From Melastoma dodecandrum (lineage: Eukaryota; Streptophyta; Magnoliopsida; Myrtales; Melastomataceae): DNA of 64,000 bases. Location of the stretch: the NCBI GenBank assembly GCA_029817715.1, contig JARUPY010000126.1, positions 1 to 64,000 on the forward strand, in the 5' to 3' direction. The position numbers and the translations under genes are program-made. A model generated the notes under the pieces. The model saw only the letters and a program-made list of their open reading frames with translations, searched no databases and was not told where the DNA came from. Below, one piece after another: positions 44,870 to 56,278 of the stretch. Each line of letters opens with the position of its first letter. Within the stretch, counting starts at the first letter, position 1.

Positions 44870-45989
44870 ATCACCAGGATGTGTACTTGGATGTCAATTT
44901 GGAAATCAAACAATTGATCCCGAAGGCTACTTAGCCTCTCGGTTCTACATGCTCTCCTTCCGATAACTGAGCAATGCTGAGTAGATGGATAACCCCACGG
45001 GCTTTGTAGAATAAGAGGTGTGCCTGTTATTGCAGAAAAATGCTGGCCAGAAGCTTGTGACTGAAGAAAATTGTTGCCTTTTTTGGGGCTTAATTCATTT
45101 TTACGACCACACTGAGATATGAGAGGATGTGATGAGGTATCTTCTGAAATAAAGTTCAGCGAAAAATATTTTGCAGGCAATAACTTTCAAAATTTATCAA
45201 ATAACGCCCTAATCGTTGTTAGAAACAACAAAAAGAATTCGGTGTTTTTATTATCGAGTTCACTTAAGAAAAATCGTATTTTTTGGTGTTTTTAACGTCA
45301 AGTTCATTTAAGAAAAAATCGTATTTTTTATGAACCGAATTTGGTGTTTCTAACCCCGAATTAGAGGTATTAGATGATAAATTTCGAAACTTATTATTCA
45401 TTTCGCAAAATATTTCATCGTCTTACGTTATTTTGGAACAAAACTGATATGTGCTGCATCACTCTATTTGCTCAAGTTTCATATCATTTCCAAGATCGGG
45501 CTGCCTTTCCTGTTTATCTTGTGTACTTGGACTGTGGAATGGGAGACGAGTCATAAAGGCTACATAGTGGATGTGCTGCAAGAGAATCACGTGACATCGA
45601 CATTGCCAACTACCAGATGCAATGAATGGCAAGAAACGTGGTTTTCTCGGTTTCCATCTTATGATGGAGCAGAGTTTGAAAATGGTGTAATAACCAGTTT
45701 GACCTGAAACCGACCAAGATTGAAACCTGTATGAAAAGGATGATGGACACAGAATGTTTACAGAGACTCCCGTCAATAGCTGCAACATATATGCAGACAG
45801 ATGAATTCCATGAGTTGCTCCAAGAATATTGTACTTCCCGAAGGATATAAGCCCTTACTTATTCGTGACTCGGAACCAACAAGAGACTCCAAGAAGACAG
45901 AACAAAAATCGAGGCTTATACTACTACAATAATGATATTAAATCAACTGTACCCTCAGTTTGCTGAGAAAATACACAGGAAAAGGATAA
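44870..45989 (+). other. 3' flank of the Rossmann gene and intergenic sequence
   Basis: No gene seen. 45235-45345 holds two ~55-bp direct repeats around TTCA.TTAAGAAAAATCGTATTTTTT. Confidence 0.5.
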
Positions 45990-46041
45990 GTCAGAGTCAG
46001 CCACTTTTGCGCGCCGCGGGGAGGGGAGGTATCAGTGAAAC

Positions 46042-46311
46042 CTAAATTTTGCCAGTGGATGAAGAGAGCTTGGAAAGACATGCATCCCTCTGTGTGCTCG
46101 TGAGGCCACTGCAAGGTCTGCCCGATCCCAACGTTACCGCGAAATACAGGTAGACAGTACAGAGGAAAGCAAGTAGCACAAGAGCCGTCAGCAAACATTG
46201 ATGTCTTCGAGCAAGCGTTGACCAGCTACCCAATTCATCGTGAGCAAACTGCTTCCTCAAGGATGTAGACCTCCGATGAGGAGAGGATACTGTGCTGTCA
46301 AGAACCATCAC
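46042..46311 (-). CDS. Small single-pass membrane protein (89 aa), unknown function
   Basis: The frame starts MMVLDSTVSSPHRRS. It has a basic, polar N-terminus with LRKQFAHDELGSWSTLARRH, one strongly hydrophobic segment (about residues 39-62, LLTALVLLAFLCTVYLYFAV) and a short polar tail with two cysteines. The pattern looks like a conserved small plant membrane protein rather than a chance frame, and there are no frameshifts. I do not recognise a function. No splice site inside the frame is needed; a 5'-UTR intron further upstream is possible. The second Met is an equally plausible start. Confidence 0.6.
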   Translation of the reverse strand: MMVLDSTVSSPHRRSTSLRKQFAHDELGSWSTLARRHQCLLTALVLLAFLCTVYLYFAVTLGSGRPCSGLTSTQRDACLSKLSSSTGKI

Positions 46312-48505
46312 TCAGTTTGAACTGTTCCTGGATCTGGCTTCAAAGAAGACAATGGTAAAAATGAGTAAGCTAATGTTTCCGAAATAGAACAGAACTGGAA
46401 TGCTATTCAAGACTAAAAACTGATCATTTCCCCATCCAAATAACGACACATGAGAGAAGAACTAACTATGTCCCCGAGCCAAAACAGGCCTTAGCTGGCA
46501 ATATAACAATCAGGTAGATGCTGATTCAGGCTCTCTTGCTCCAGATTTTCTCTTGTTTTCTAACTAAACAGGTGGCGGAGTACCTGCCTTAACCCAGAGA
46601 ATGAATGGGATTCATGAAGTATGGAAACTGGGTACAGATGCCATCGCTTTGAACATCCACGAGTGAATTCGTCCTATCATTAGCCAACTAAACCTATTCC
46701 AAGGAAACTAGCGGGTGAGAACAACAGGCCGAATAGGAATGAAACAAACTCCTAACTACAAATGGCGAAGTCGGGCTGAAAGTAGACGACGAGCTACTTA
46801 GACTGACACAGAAGCATCACAAAAGGAAGCTAACCCATCTGCAGTGGAATTTCACCAATCTCATTCCACCAGCTGTAATTTACGAAGAGGGGAAAAAGAA
46901 AGAATCAATCTTCACCGGATAAAACACTAACCCAAAAATCCTTGCAGACCGGGGGTTGGGATCAGATCTGAGAATAAACGTGCAGAGAGATTATTATTAG
47001 GATCGTCCGGAGGGGGGGAGGGGTGCAGTGAAGGGTAAAGGAATAGGGCGTCCCTGTTTGATCAAGAGAATCAAAAGGGACACGGACATAAATTGGTTCG
47101 AGAAAGGGAGGCTAAACGCGTGAACTGGCAACTTCTTGCTGTAAGTGGTATGACCAAGGAAGTTGATTTTGCAGAGTTTTTCTATTGCATGTGAACCCAC
47201 TCTTTCACCTTATCTTAGGAGGAGGAGAAAGTGGGACTCGAAATTGTAGCTTAAGAAAGGAAGAACTAAAGCAGGGACCTTTCGATGGATGCTAAAGCTA
47301 CTGCAGGAGGATGAAGTATCCGGGGAAGGCGATGAAATGAGTGTGCTCAAGCCCAAGCCTTCCTACTTCCGGGTTGTGATGAACTCAAAGGGAGGTCCAC
47401 GTCTGAACTCAAAGGGGGGAGCCAATCACAGGCCGAGAGAGGGAGGCTCGCACGAAGGAAGTTGCCTGGCATAAGTAAAGTGGACGAACCAAGTGTCCCT
47501 GTCATTTTTCCCTTGGTTAGATGGGGAATGCTCGTTCCGGTGTCCATTCTCACGAATTACTTCGAAAGTGACCGCGGACAAGTCGGATCCAAATACGACG
47601 GAATTCGGAGGTTCGTTGAAATATGTGGTTGCCGTATGAATAAAGAAAAAGGGGGAGAAGTCTGGGGATAGACACTCTTAAGCGGAAAGATGTAGATAAA
47701 AAGACAATATGTCTGTCAGGTATCTCTATATAATACATAAGAACATCTATTTATATTAAACTAGCCCTATGTATGAACGGTAACGAAATATTATATATAT
47801 ATTACGTATTCTTGTTGACAGTCTTCGTGGAATATCTTCTTTCAATTTGAGCAAACTTGGCAACAGTTTCCTCCAAAGTCATGAGACCGTCTGGAATCTT
47901 CCCATAACAGCTACTGATCGACAGAATCGCCCATTAGCCTTCTTCCTCACTCGCCAGTTGAGCGTTGCTTGATCACCTTTTTAACCCTTGTCGCCTGGTA
48001 GCCCTGTCGTCGTCTTTCCACAATTACCTCCTTACTGAGCTTATCGTATTTTGAACATGTATTCTGAACCATTGATCCACAGATGAGATTGAGATCTGTG
48101 GTTCGGAATTTCTATTGCTAAAGACACGCATCCCCGAAAGTGATGGAGCTCGAGGAAAAAGCAGAACAGAGACACGTTGCTTCTGATATATAAATGCAGG
48201 GGAACATGACTCGCGAGTGAACAGCCCACCATGCTGGGCCACTTTCAGGTCATTGGCAATCCGCAAGAACGTAAATATGGAGTTAATGACGAACAGAGAA
48301 GATCGCGCAATTATTCCACCACCATTCGTCAGATCCGGAGGAAGTAGACGTAGGATTGGAAAGGGGACAAGGAAAGGCGTGACATGAACTTACGTGGGAT
48401 ATCTGAATTTTGGACGAAGAGAAAAGGACACCCAAGGAAACTCCAAAGATCCTCTCTTTTTTTTTTTTTGTCTCTGTACTTCTTTTGGGAGGAAGAGAAC
48501 ATGTC
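46312..48505. other. Intergenic / putative upstream region of the small membrane gene
   Basis: About 2.2 kb without a supportable coding region. Scattered short frames have no recognisable domain. A run of 12 T lies near 48458-48469. Confidence 0.5.
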
Positions 48506-48513
48506 TTTGCACC

Positions 48514-49728
48514 GGGAGAGGCTATCGAACCACACACGGATCTTCCGTTAACTTTATTAAATTTTCGGGATTTTTAGTAAAATTTTAACCCTCTTTTTAG
48601 TAAATTGTCCGCTAAGATTTAGTAACGGGCCCTTGGACTTAATAAAAGCTTAATATTGGTGTACAAACTTTTATTAAACTCTTGTAATGGGCCCGTAAAA
48701 ATTACTAAGTAGATGAACAATATTTTATTAAACATTTTATTTTATTAAAAAGGCCATTAAGCTTTGTACTTTTTACTAAGAAAAATGACTCAAGTTTAGT
48801 AAACTTCACGAAAATTTGGAAGAACTTTTAGTAGATTTACTAAAATACTAAAAATTTACTAAACATTTTATAAATCTACAAATAAGTTTAGTAAAAACTT
48901 ACTAAACATGTCCGTAGTAATGTACAAAATTTCCACCATTTCATATTAGTAAAATGTACAAAGCCTATTATTGTTTATTAGTCTCATGATTTACTAAGCT
49001 CAATGGCCTATTACTAAGCCACGTTACTGTTTAGTAAATTACTAAAAATTCTTCAACAATTTTAGTAGAGTTCACAAAATTTTAATTGTTTCGAATTAGT
49101 AACTGTTAGTAAGCTACGCTACTGTTTAGTAAATTACTAAAACTTCTTCGACAATTTAGTAAAGTTTACAAAATTTTAACTGCTTCGTATTAGTAAAATG
49201 TACAAAGCTTATTATTGTTTATTAGTCTCACGATGTATTAAACTCATCGGCCCGTTACTAAGCCACATTACTTTTTAATAAAGTTTACTAAACTTGAGTC
49301 CCTTCTCTTAGTAAAAAATGACAAGCTTTTACTGGTCATTTTAGTGAAATACATTGTTTTTTTTTGTTGCCCGCCCGGTTTTCGGAGCTTCGCTCCGACT
49401 AATCCGGACTCGACCCGGGTAGGACACCTGGCTATAGTAGGTGAGTCTACCAATAGGAATGGCTGCGTATGGTAGGTTTCGAACCCGAGACCTCCTTAAG
49501 CGAATTCCTTACCACTTGGACCAATCTCATGTTGGTAGTGAAATACATTGTTTAATAAAACATTATTCGTCAACTTAGTAAATTTTACAAGTCTATTATA
49601 CGAATTTACGAAACTTCGTCCAGCAAATTACTAAGAAAATGGTACTATTTAATAAAATTTTACTAAAAAAGGCGAAAATTTAGTGAACTTCACGGGAAGT
49701 CCCGTGGATGGGATTTTAGCCTCATCCC
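48514..49728. mobile_element. hAT-like MITE with TTTAGTAAA dyads, carrying a SINE
   Basis: The left end (GGGAGAGGCTA, then CACACGGATCTTCCGTTAAC) matches the reverse complement of the right end (GGGATGAGGCTAAAA, then CCACGGGACTTCCCGTG), and the inverted repeats run on through TAAATTTTCG and TTTTTAGTAAAATTTTA. The flanks TTTGCACC (48506-48513) and TTTGTACC (49729-49736) make an 8-bp TSD with one mismatch, the length used by hAT elements. The interior is packed with TTTAGTAAA and TTTACTAAA words. No transposase. Confidence 0.8.
49360..49535 (-). mobile_element. tRNA-derived SINE
   Basis: Read on the minus strand it has a Pol III A box (GGTCCAAGTGGTAAGG, rightmost part), a B box (GGTTCGAAACC, 49475-49485), a hairpin GTCGGAGCGAAGCTCCGA-like 3' part and a short A tail (T run on plus). 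The exact 18-bp direct repeat TAGTGAAATACATTGTTT lies on both sides (49342-49359 and 49536-49553) as the target duplication. It is inserted in the MITE above. The length of 176 bp is normal for plant SINEs. Confidence 0.95.
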
Positions 49729-49781
49729 TTTGTACCAAAAAAAAATGAAGAATAGAAGAAGAGAAGAAATGCTTGCAATTA

Positions 49782-50593
49782 AGGGTGAGCATTCGGACAA
49801 AACTCGAATATCCGAGACCGAATTTCATCCAAGTCCGAACTTCTGAATTATATTTTTTGAAATCCGAGTCCGAGTCCGATTATATATAATTTCGAATTTC
49901 CTAGTATGGATAATCCAAAATTTCGAATTTCAAGCCGCTCCATAAATCACAGCTGCTCCACAAATCACAATAGTCACACTTTCTCCGTCACCCAAACTCA
50001 GAAAGAAGAACGAACCAAATACGACGCCATCTACGCAACAAAACCCCGATAGACAAGCAACTCAACCATAACAACAGACTAAGTACCTACGGTCGGCGAG
50101 GAGGAAGAGGACGGATAAACAGTGGGGAGGAGAACGAAACGGTGGCGGCGATAGGAGGAGGAGACGACAACAGGCTGCTGAGGAGAAGGACAACAAGGGA
50201 GGGAACAAATAAATTATGGCAGGGTGGGGAGGAGCACGGAATGGTGGCGACGGGAGGAGGAGATGATGACAGGGTACTGAGGTGAAGGGCAATAGGGGAG
50301 GGAAGAAAGAAATTCGGGCACGGTGGGGAGGGGGACGGAACGGTGGCGACGGGAGGAGGACGGACTGGCGGAAGGAAGAAAGAAATTAGGGCACTGTGGT
50401 CTGATAAAACATTAATCGGAATTTCAGACTATTCGAATTAATATTTTAAAATCCGAATCCGAGTCCGAATCCGAATTTTAATTTTTCGCCAAGTCCGATT
50501 TCGAGTCCAAAATCTAAACTATCCGAATCCGATTCCGAAAATAAAATCGGATTTCGAACTCGGATTTCAGACTTCGGATTTTTTGCTCACTCT
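49782..50593. mobile_element. hAT-like element with CCGA-rich ends
   Basis: The ends AGGGTGAGCA and TGCTCACTCT are inverted repeats. Both subterminal parts are full of TCCGA/TCGGA words (TCCGAATCCGA type), which pair across the element. The middle (about 50095-50400) is a GC-rich tandem array of two to three ~125-bp units around GTGGGGAGG. The 8-bp flanks do not match clearly, so the TSD is unproven. No coding capacity is evident. Confidence 0.65.
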
Positions 50594-50795
50594 TACCACA
50601 ATGCCGACAAGAATCCAGCCAAACACCCAGACAATCTTAATCTCGTATTTATGTCTACTAACATAGTATTTGATATGATTAGCGTTAGGCAGAGGGTATC
50701 TGAATCCTAAATCCCAATCCCTCCCCTTCCCACGACATGCAACAAACTTCTTAAATGCGTGTGCCGAAAAGACATGAAACAAGCATGCATGTCGA

Positions 50796-52099
50796 CAGTA
50801 GCGAAGTCAGAAAATTTACTTAATTTTTGGGGGCCAAATTAAAATCGTATAAACTTTTAAAGGGCTAAATATTAAAGAGTAAAAAATTTAAAGGTAAAAT
50901 TTAATAATTTCTAAAATCCAGGGGGGCCATGGCTACCTCGGTCCCTCGTAGGGGTGACAATTTCAGACACGGACAGGTTAACACGGTTTAAATAAATGTC
51001 TTTTATTTAAACGGGTCAAGACCTGATTAGACATGACAAAATCTGTGTCCCGGGTTCGGGTTTTAAAATTTGATACGTTTATAAACGTGTATAACCCGTA
51101 TAATTTTTAACAAAATAATATTTTTAAATTATTTTTATTTTATTTTAAGCTCAATCCGTTTCATATTAAATTGATGTAGCTCAAACAAATAAATACATTA
51201 GGGTTCTGTTCTCATCACCATTTCAAAACAGTTTATTTTTGTTATCGTCTTGTCGTCGTTTCACTGAATAAAATCAAAGTGTTTGTAAACCATAAGTATG
51301 TAATATAATTTCAATTTTTATTTTTGAACTATTTTTAATTGAAAATATTCTAATATGTTTTTTTGTTTGTCTATTCTAGATTTTTTATTTTCCTGATGGA
51401 AAGTTTAGCCCAAACCCTAAATTTAGGGTCAGATTTGCCGAGACTTTGATGGGATTGAAAAATTAGGGGATGAGAATAAAGTTGATGATGTGAGTGAAAG
51501 ACAAACATAGTCACAAGAAACGAAAATAAATAGTAGTCAAGTGTATCATGGCTTTAGAATCAGCATTTAGTTTTACAGGTCGAATCCTAGACCAATATCG
51601 GAGTTCATTAAAATCAGAAGCTGCTTAGGCAATTCTTTATACAAATGATTGGCTTTTTGAAGAATGTAATTAATAAATATTTAATTTATTTTAATGTAAA
51701 TTTTGTTTTTTCAAAGATTTCAACAACATTTCTTAAAGACTTAACCGGTGATGTATGGGTTTGGACATTGAAAATGTTGTCCCGTCAAATGTTGATTTAA
51801 GTTGAAAGACTAAGTGAGTGATATTAGACATCTTTTTAGTAATTTTTTAATATAGAATGCATGAATTTTGAATGAATATAATTTTTTATATTACATTATA
51901 GTATTTATTTAAAATTTTTACGAGTTAACACGTTCTATTAATTGTGTTAGTTTCCAGATTTTATTTGAAGAGACGGTTAGTTAAACGGATTGTGTCCCGT
52001 TTTTGAAGTTTTGATACACGAACTCGCAAAATACTCGACTCGTTTAAGACACGTTCAACACGAATTGCCACCCCTGGTCCCTCTGGCTCCGCCTCTCTG
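50796..52099. mobile_element. Outer MITE (CAGTAGCGAAGTCAG ends)
   Basis: The left end CAGTAGCGAAGTCAG and right end CTGGCTCCGCCTCTCTG are imperfect inverted repeats of the common plant type GTGGCGGAGCCAG. The flanks CATGTCGA and CATGCAGA are a possible degenerate 8-bp TSD (6 of 8). It is split by the hAT element 50949-52076; joined, its own length is about 175 bp. Confidence 0.65.
50949..52076. mobile_element. Non-autonomous hAT element nested in a MITE
   Basis: The ends TAGGGGTGACAATT and AATTGCCACCCCTG are inverted repeats of the hAT type. The flanks GTCCCTCG (50941-50948) and GTCCCTCT (52077-52084) form an 8-bp TSD with one mismatch. Subterminal ACGGGT/ACCCG-like words recur. No intact transposase frame was found. 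Confidence 0.85.
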
Positions 52100-52162
52100 C
52101 ATGCAGAGTGAAATATTCACTCCCTCTGTGTCTCTCTTGTTTTCATATTTTCTTTTCTATAG

Positions 52163-54468
52163 AATTTGGTCTCTCGGGAAGCACGGACAATGGTGCTGGT
52201 CGATCACCCCCAACGTACTCAAGTCTCACTGGTGGCTCTTGCCTTCACATTTTGGAAGCCGAATATCATGATGGGTTGGAAGATAATGTTATGGTAAGCA
52301 TACTGCATGAAGTATTGAAGGGTTTGGAGTATCTCCATCAGCAAGGACACATACATAGAGATGTTAAGGTGAGAAACTTACCCCGAGCTATAACAAGGTC
52401 TTCTTTTGTGGTCTCGGTGGAATGATGTCTTTTATCCATTTTGGAACCTGCTGGTTTTACTGCTTAGTCCTCAGTCCCCGTGTTGACCTGGAGGAACTCT
52501 ATTACTTGATGGAGTAGCAAAATGGATATAATAGGAGAAATCATTGAAAAACTAGATGAAAACGAACGGGGCTGAAGAGAACAAAAAGAGAATTCTAGAC
52601 TTTGTAAGAAAATTTCGAGAAAATTTTAAAATTAGATAACAGGCGATTAGAACCTCCACACCCTTCCATGAGCCACTTACGAGAAGTGACAAAATTCTTT
52701 AACTTGGGATGGTCTGGAAATTCAGGCTTGTATATTTTGTTTCTACGAGAAGGTTAAAGCTATTTTGGACGTGTTCTGTAGGAAGAGGAGAATGGTGTCC
52801 TGCAGAGTCCAGTGGTCCTACTCTTTTTAATATATCTGGAGAAGATTTATTTATTGATGATTAAATCCTTTTGATCCTTCAATTTATATATGAGAAATCC
52901 GATGAGGACTCGAGCACTGCAACTTCAACAAACCCAGCCCGTGATAGGAGCATGCAAACTAGTCCATCTGGAAAGATTGAATAGGAGTCAAATGGGAGAA
53001 GTATCGAAGGCCTTGGTGCTGTTTCTTACAAGAGAAGAGGCGGATCTATAACTAGTAACTTGCCTGATCTCTCAAATTCCATTAGTCAAATTGAAAGGTG
53101 AGGCGAGACCAGCTCATTGCTTTGAGGTTGTTTTAGTCATTCTGTTTCATGTCCACGGCACACTATCTATGTATTATATGGCTGCAGATGGTGTGCTTCC
53201 TTGGTTATGTCTAGTCCCTACTGTCAATTGTCATGGTCGAATAGATTATGACTTCCTTCAGGTGGTTGGTGCCTTCTTTCTGACGTACTTTTTGGTAAAT
53301 GTACCAGTGAAAAATATCTCAGTCATCTTCAAATAGCGCCAAACGGAAATGTTGCGACTGCAGCTGAGGCCGAAGATTCAGTCTCAGAACTCCCTCCAAG
53401 AGCTTTCGAGTCTTCTGGTATTTTTCTGAGACATATGACTGTACTGTTCAATGATCATGGGGTAATGGTACACTGTTTTCATCCCCTAATCCGGCCTTCC
53501 ATTAATGTCACAGCAAGGGGTGAGGATCTTTTGGAGAAAGGGAAGCTGCCTGTTGCACAACAAAAAGGACGTTTCAAAGTGACCTCCGAGAATGTTGACC
53601 TTCATAAGGTGCTCGGGAAATCTTTTCTGCAGTTTGCTGTTGGTGGCTGCATAAATTGATTGCTGGCAGTTTTTTCGCTTTCAGGTTCCTCCATCACCCA
53701 AATACAAAAGAGTCAAAGTATGCAGCTGTGTAGGTTTGAGGTCAGCAAGTTTTTGCTAAAGAAATTCTTTTCTCCTGTGAATAATATCATTCTCCTTTTA
53801 AAAAATATATTGCATTCTGGAGACCGACTTGACTGAGGAGTCTCTGGATTATGCCCGAGCTTCTTTTATTGAAAGCTTGTGTCAATACATACTTTTCCCT
53901 CTTGGTGAATTTTCCAGGTGTCAGCAATATCCGATTTGTCGTTGCAGTCACCTACAGAGGTACAACCAGCCACGCATGCCCTTCTTTCAGTATGGCATGC
54001 TGCGTTGCAGACGAATATCGTCCGAAGGGTATGGTATTGGGGACTGAATAATGTATCTCGATGGTAATGTGCAACTCTCCTCACTATGAGCTTGTTGTTC
54101 CCCCTCTCAGGACCAAACCTTGAGCTCTATGAGGCAAGTCACTAACGTGGAATTCGCAGGTAACAAGCATCTTGATATCTTCTTCATCTTGGCCTGCATA
54201 GCATTCTATGCGACACCACCTAATCCTCCTCTCCCTCTAACACCAGTTCCACGTTTTGCTGAAAACTCTGTCGATCAGGCACTTCCCTTGATCAGCGAAA
54301 TATATCCAGTAACATTGCAGCTTTCCATTCTCCTCTTCTTGAGATCCGTGAGCATGTCTTTTAAATCTGGAAGACAAAAATAAAACCCTCCGGTGTGTTC
54401 AGCTCGAAGCAGCTCATGACAGAGAGAAACAACTGCTTCACGAGTTAACAGAACTGCAGTGGAAGTAA
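52163..54468 (+). pseudogene. Ste20/GCK-type (BLUS1-like) kinase pseudogene, copy B
   Basis: An exon-like piece (52163-52368), preceded by a pyrimidine-rich AG acceptor and followed by GTGAG, encodes SREARTMVLVDHP, then after a frameshift and loss of a short segment GGSCLHILEAEYHDG...VLKGLEYLHQQGHIHRDVK, i.e. kinase subdomains IV to VI with the HRD motif. Further pieces are QQKGRFKVTSENVDL at about 53559-53604 and the C-terminal coiled coil REKQLLHELTELQW ending at TAA 54468. The N-lobe, DFG loop and much of the C-lobe are absent. It lies upstream of ADA1 on the same strand. No functional kinase can be made. Confidence 0.82.
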
Positions 54469-56278
54469 TCTTTCTGTGCATGCCTTTTCCATCTTGGAGA
54501 GGATTTAATCGATTGTTTTGTGAATCAATTCTGCTGGAATTCTGGGAAGGCTCATACGGGCGCAGAACGAACTTCAGAAACTAAAGTTTCCTTTATCCAT
54601 TGCTAAAGACGGATAGGCTCAAACTTCCTATTGTTGTTTTTCCTTCTGTTTCTAGGTATAACATTGTAATATCCATCCATTCACATGGAGATTTGTACAG
54701 AAATTTCCCTCAAGGACGGATTTTTGAGGCATTTGGTGGGACCATGAAAGAAAAAAACAGGGGAGAACCTTTTACTGTTTGGTCGGTTCCTTCCTCTGAT
54801 AACAAATGGGGAAGGGGGGGGTTTGACTTAGGTTGTCAACGAGGTGCTCGGCTCCAATGCCCTTTCATATGCAAACTCATTGGCCAACTTCTGAATTATC
54901 AGTAGTCAAATGGGACCATGTCTCTTGGAGAAAAGGGAGGATGAGATGGGCCAATTCTATTCCATGTCTTCACATTGACTTGAGTTGGGGCTTTCAAATT
55001 CAAGCGTTTGCAGCCTCCAAATCTACAATTTTAGGGTCGATCGATTTGTAGAAACACATGCGTCAAATTGGGGGGCAATCCAGGACAGAAGGCATGACTT
55101 AGGATTTGGGATGAATGGGGGGGAAGCACGACAAAAGGGTTATCCCCCTTTTACTCCCAGTTCGGACAGGTCCCAACTCTCCCAGAATTAGAAGCTTCCA
55201 TGACCACACCAACCCCAATAAAATGTATGCATTGTTTTCTGTTCAATTACCCTTTTCGCCACTTAGATTCCCCCCAAAAATCGGGTGGGAATAGAGTAAG
55301 AACAGAGAGATTTCGAGGGCCAAACTTACATTTTAGGACAAAGCATAAGCGAGTCTGTAAAATTAGTTTTCTTTTTGTCCGGACAGTCCCCAACCCCGAA
55401 GAGAGAGAGAGAGGGAGAGAGAATAGTAGAAAGAGAGTCAGTATGAACTCACGAACTCCTCGAGGGGTCGCGGTTTGCAGTAGGTGTGGAAGTACTGGCA
55501 GGAGAAGGAATCCCAACTCACTCTTCCTCACCGTCGGAAGCGGGAAGCCATGTTGAGGGATCCCCATTTGAGGCAACTGCGAGATAAGAAGCGTCGGAGG
55601 AAGAAGACCACGCTACATCAATGCGACAGCTCCGCCACCCTCTCCTTTCCCAACCCCTGCTTCTCCTCTTGCTCCGCTCTTCCTAACTCCCTCCTCGACC
55701 CCTCAATTCCGCCGCCCCCGTTCGATTCCGACTCCCTTTGTGCAAAGTTCGGTGCTTTCCTGCTACCCATCGTTTGCTTGAGTTGGGGTGTTCTTGGGTG
55801 CGGTTCCTCTGTGCTGTAAGCGTAATTGGATAAGTTTTTTATGGGGAGGGGGTGATTCTGTCCTGTCCGATTGCTGATCCGAAAAGCGTGATCCGGGGTA
55901 AGGTTTTCTTTTTGTTGGTTCTGCTAAGCTGCCCTGTGATCAGATTCAGGAGTGAGTTGAGTGTCTAGAATTTGGGTGGATTGTGGAGGAGTTCAACCTG
56001 AATGCGTGAATAGTTTTGGGGTGTTGGGGGCTGGTGTTCATTTGGATTTGGAAGTTTGCAGAATCTTTTAGTATCGTCAAAGTTTGTCAAAAAAAGGGTC
56101 CATTCTTGGAGTTGCAAGACGTTACATCTCTTAGTGATTGGTCCAACCCTAGCTTTTTATTGCTTCCGTTTATGCGGTCGAAGTGTTTGGCCCGGCGGCG
56201 GGAAGTGGAATTCGGTTGCCATTTTCCGGGAAACTGATGATTTAGTTGCAGTATTTGGAAAAAAAAGTGGGGGTAGAG
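54469..56278 (+). other. Upstream and 5'-leader region of ADA1
   Basis: Holds an 8-G run (54814-54821) and a GA microsatellite (55400-55422). A donor-like GTAAGC at 55816 and an acceptor-like TTTAGTTGCAG ending at 56251 suggest a 5'-UTR intron, leaving 27 bases before the ATG. A long frame at 55484-55819 is probably leader sequence with upstream ORFs. This is an inference. Confidence 0.5.
55400..55422 (+). repeat. GA microsatellite
   Basis: A run of GA dinucleotides with one GG interruption, also present in copy A. Confidence 0.9.

Noticed and set aside
55484..55819. 111-codon frame upstream of ADA1 as a separate protein
   Set aside because: It is low in complexity, overlaps the putative 5'-UTR intron donor, and is more simply leader sequence with upstream ORFs.
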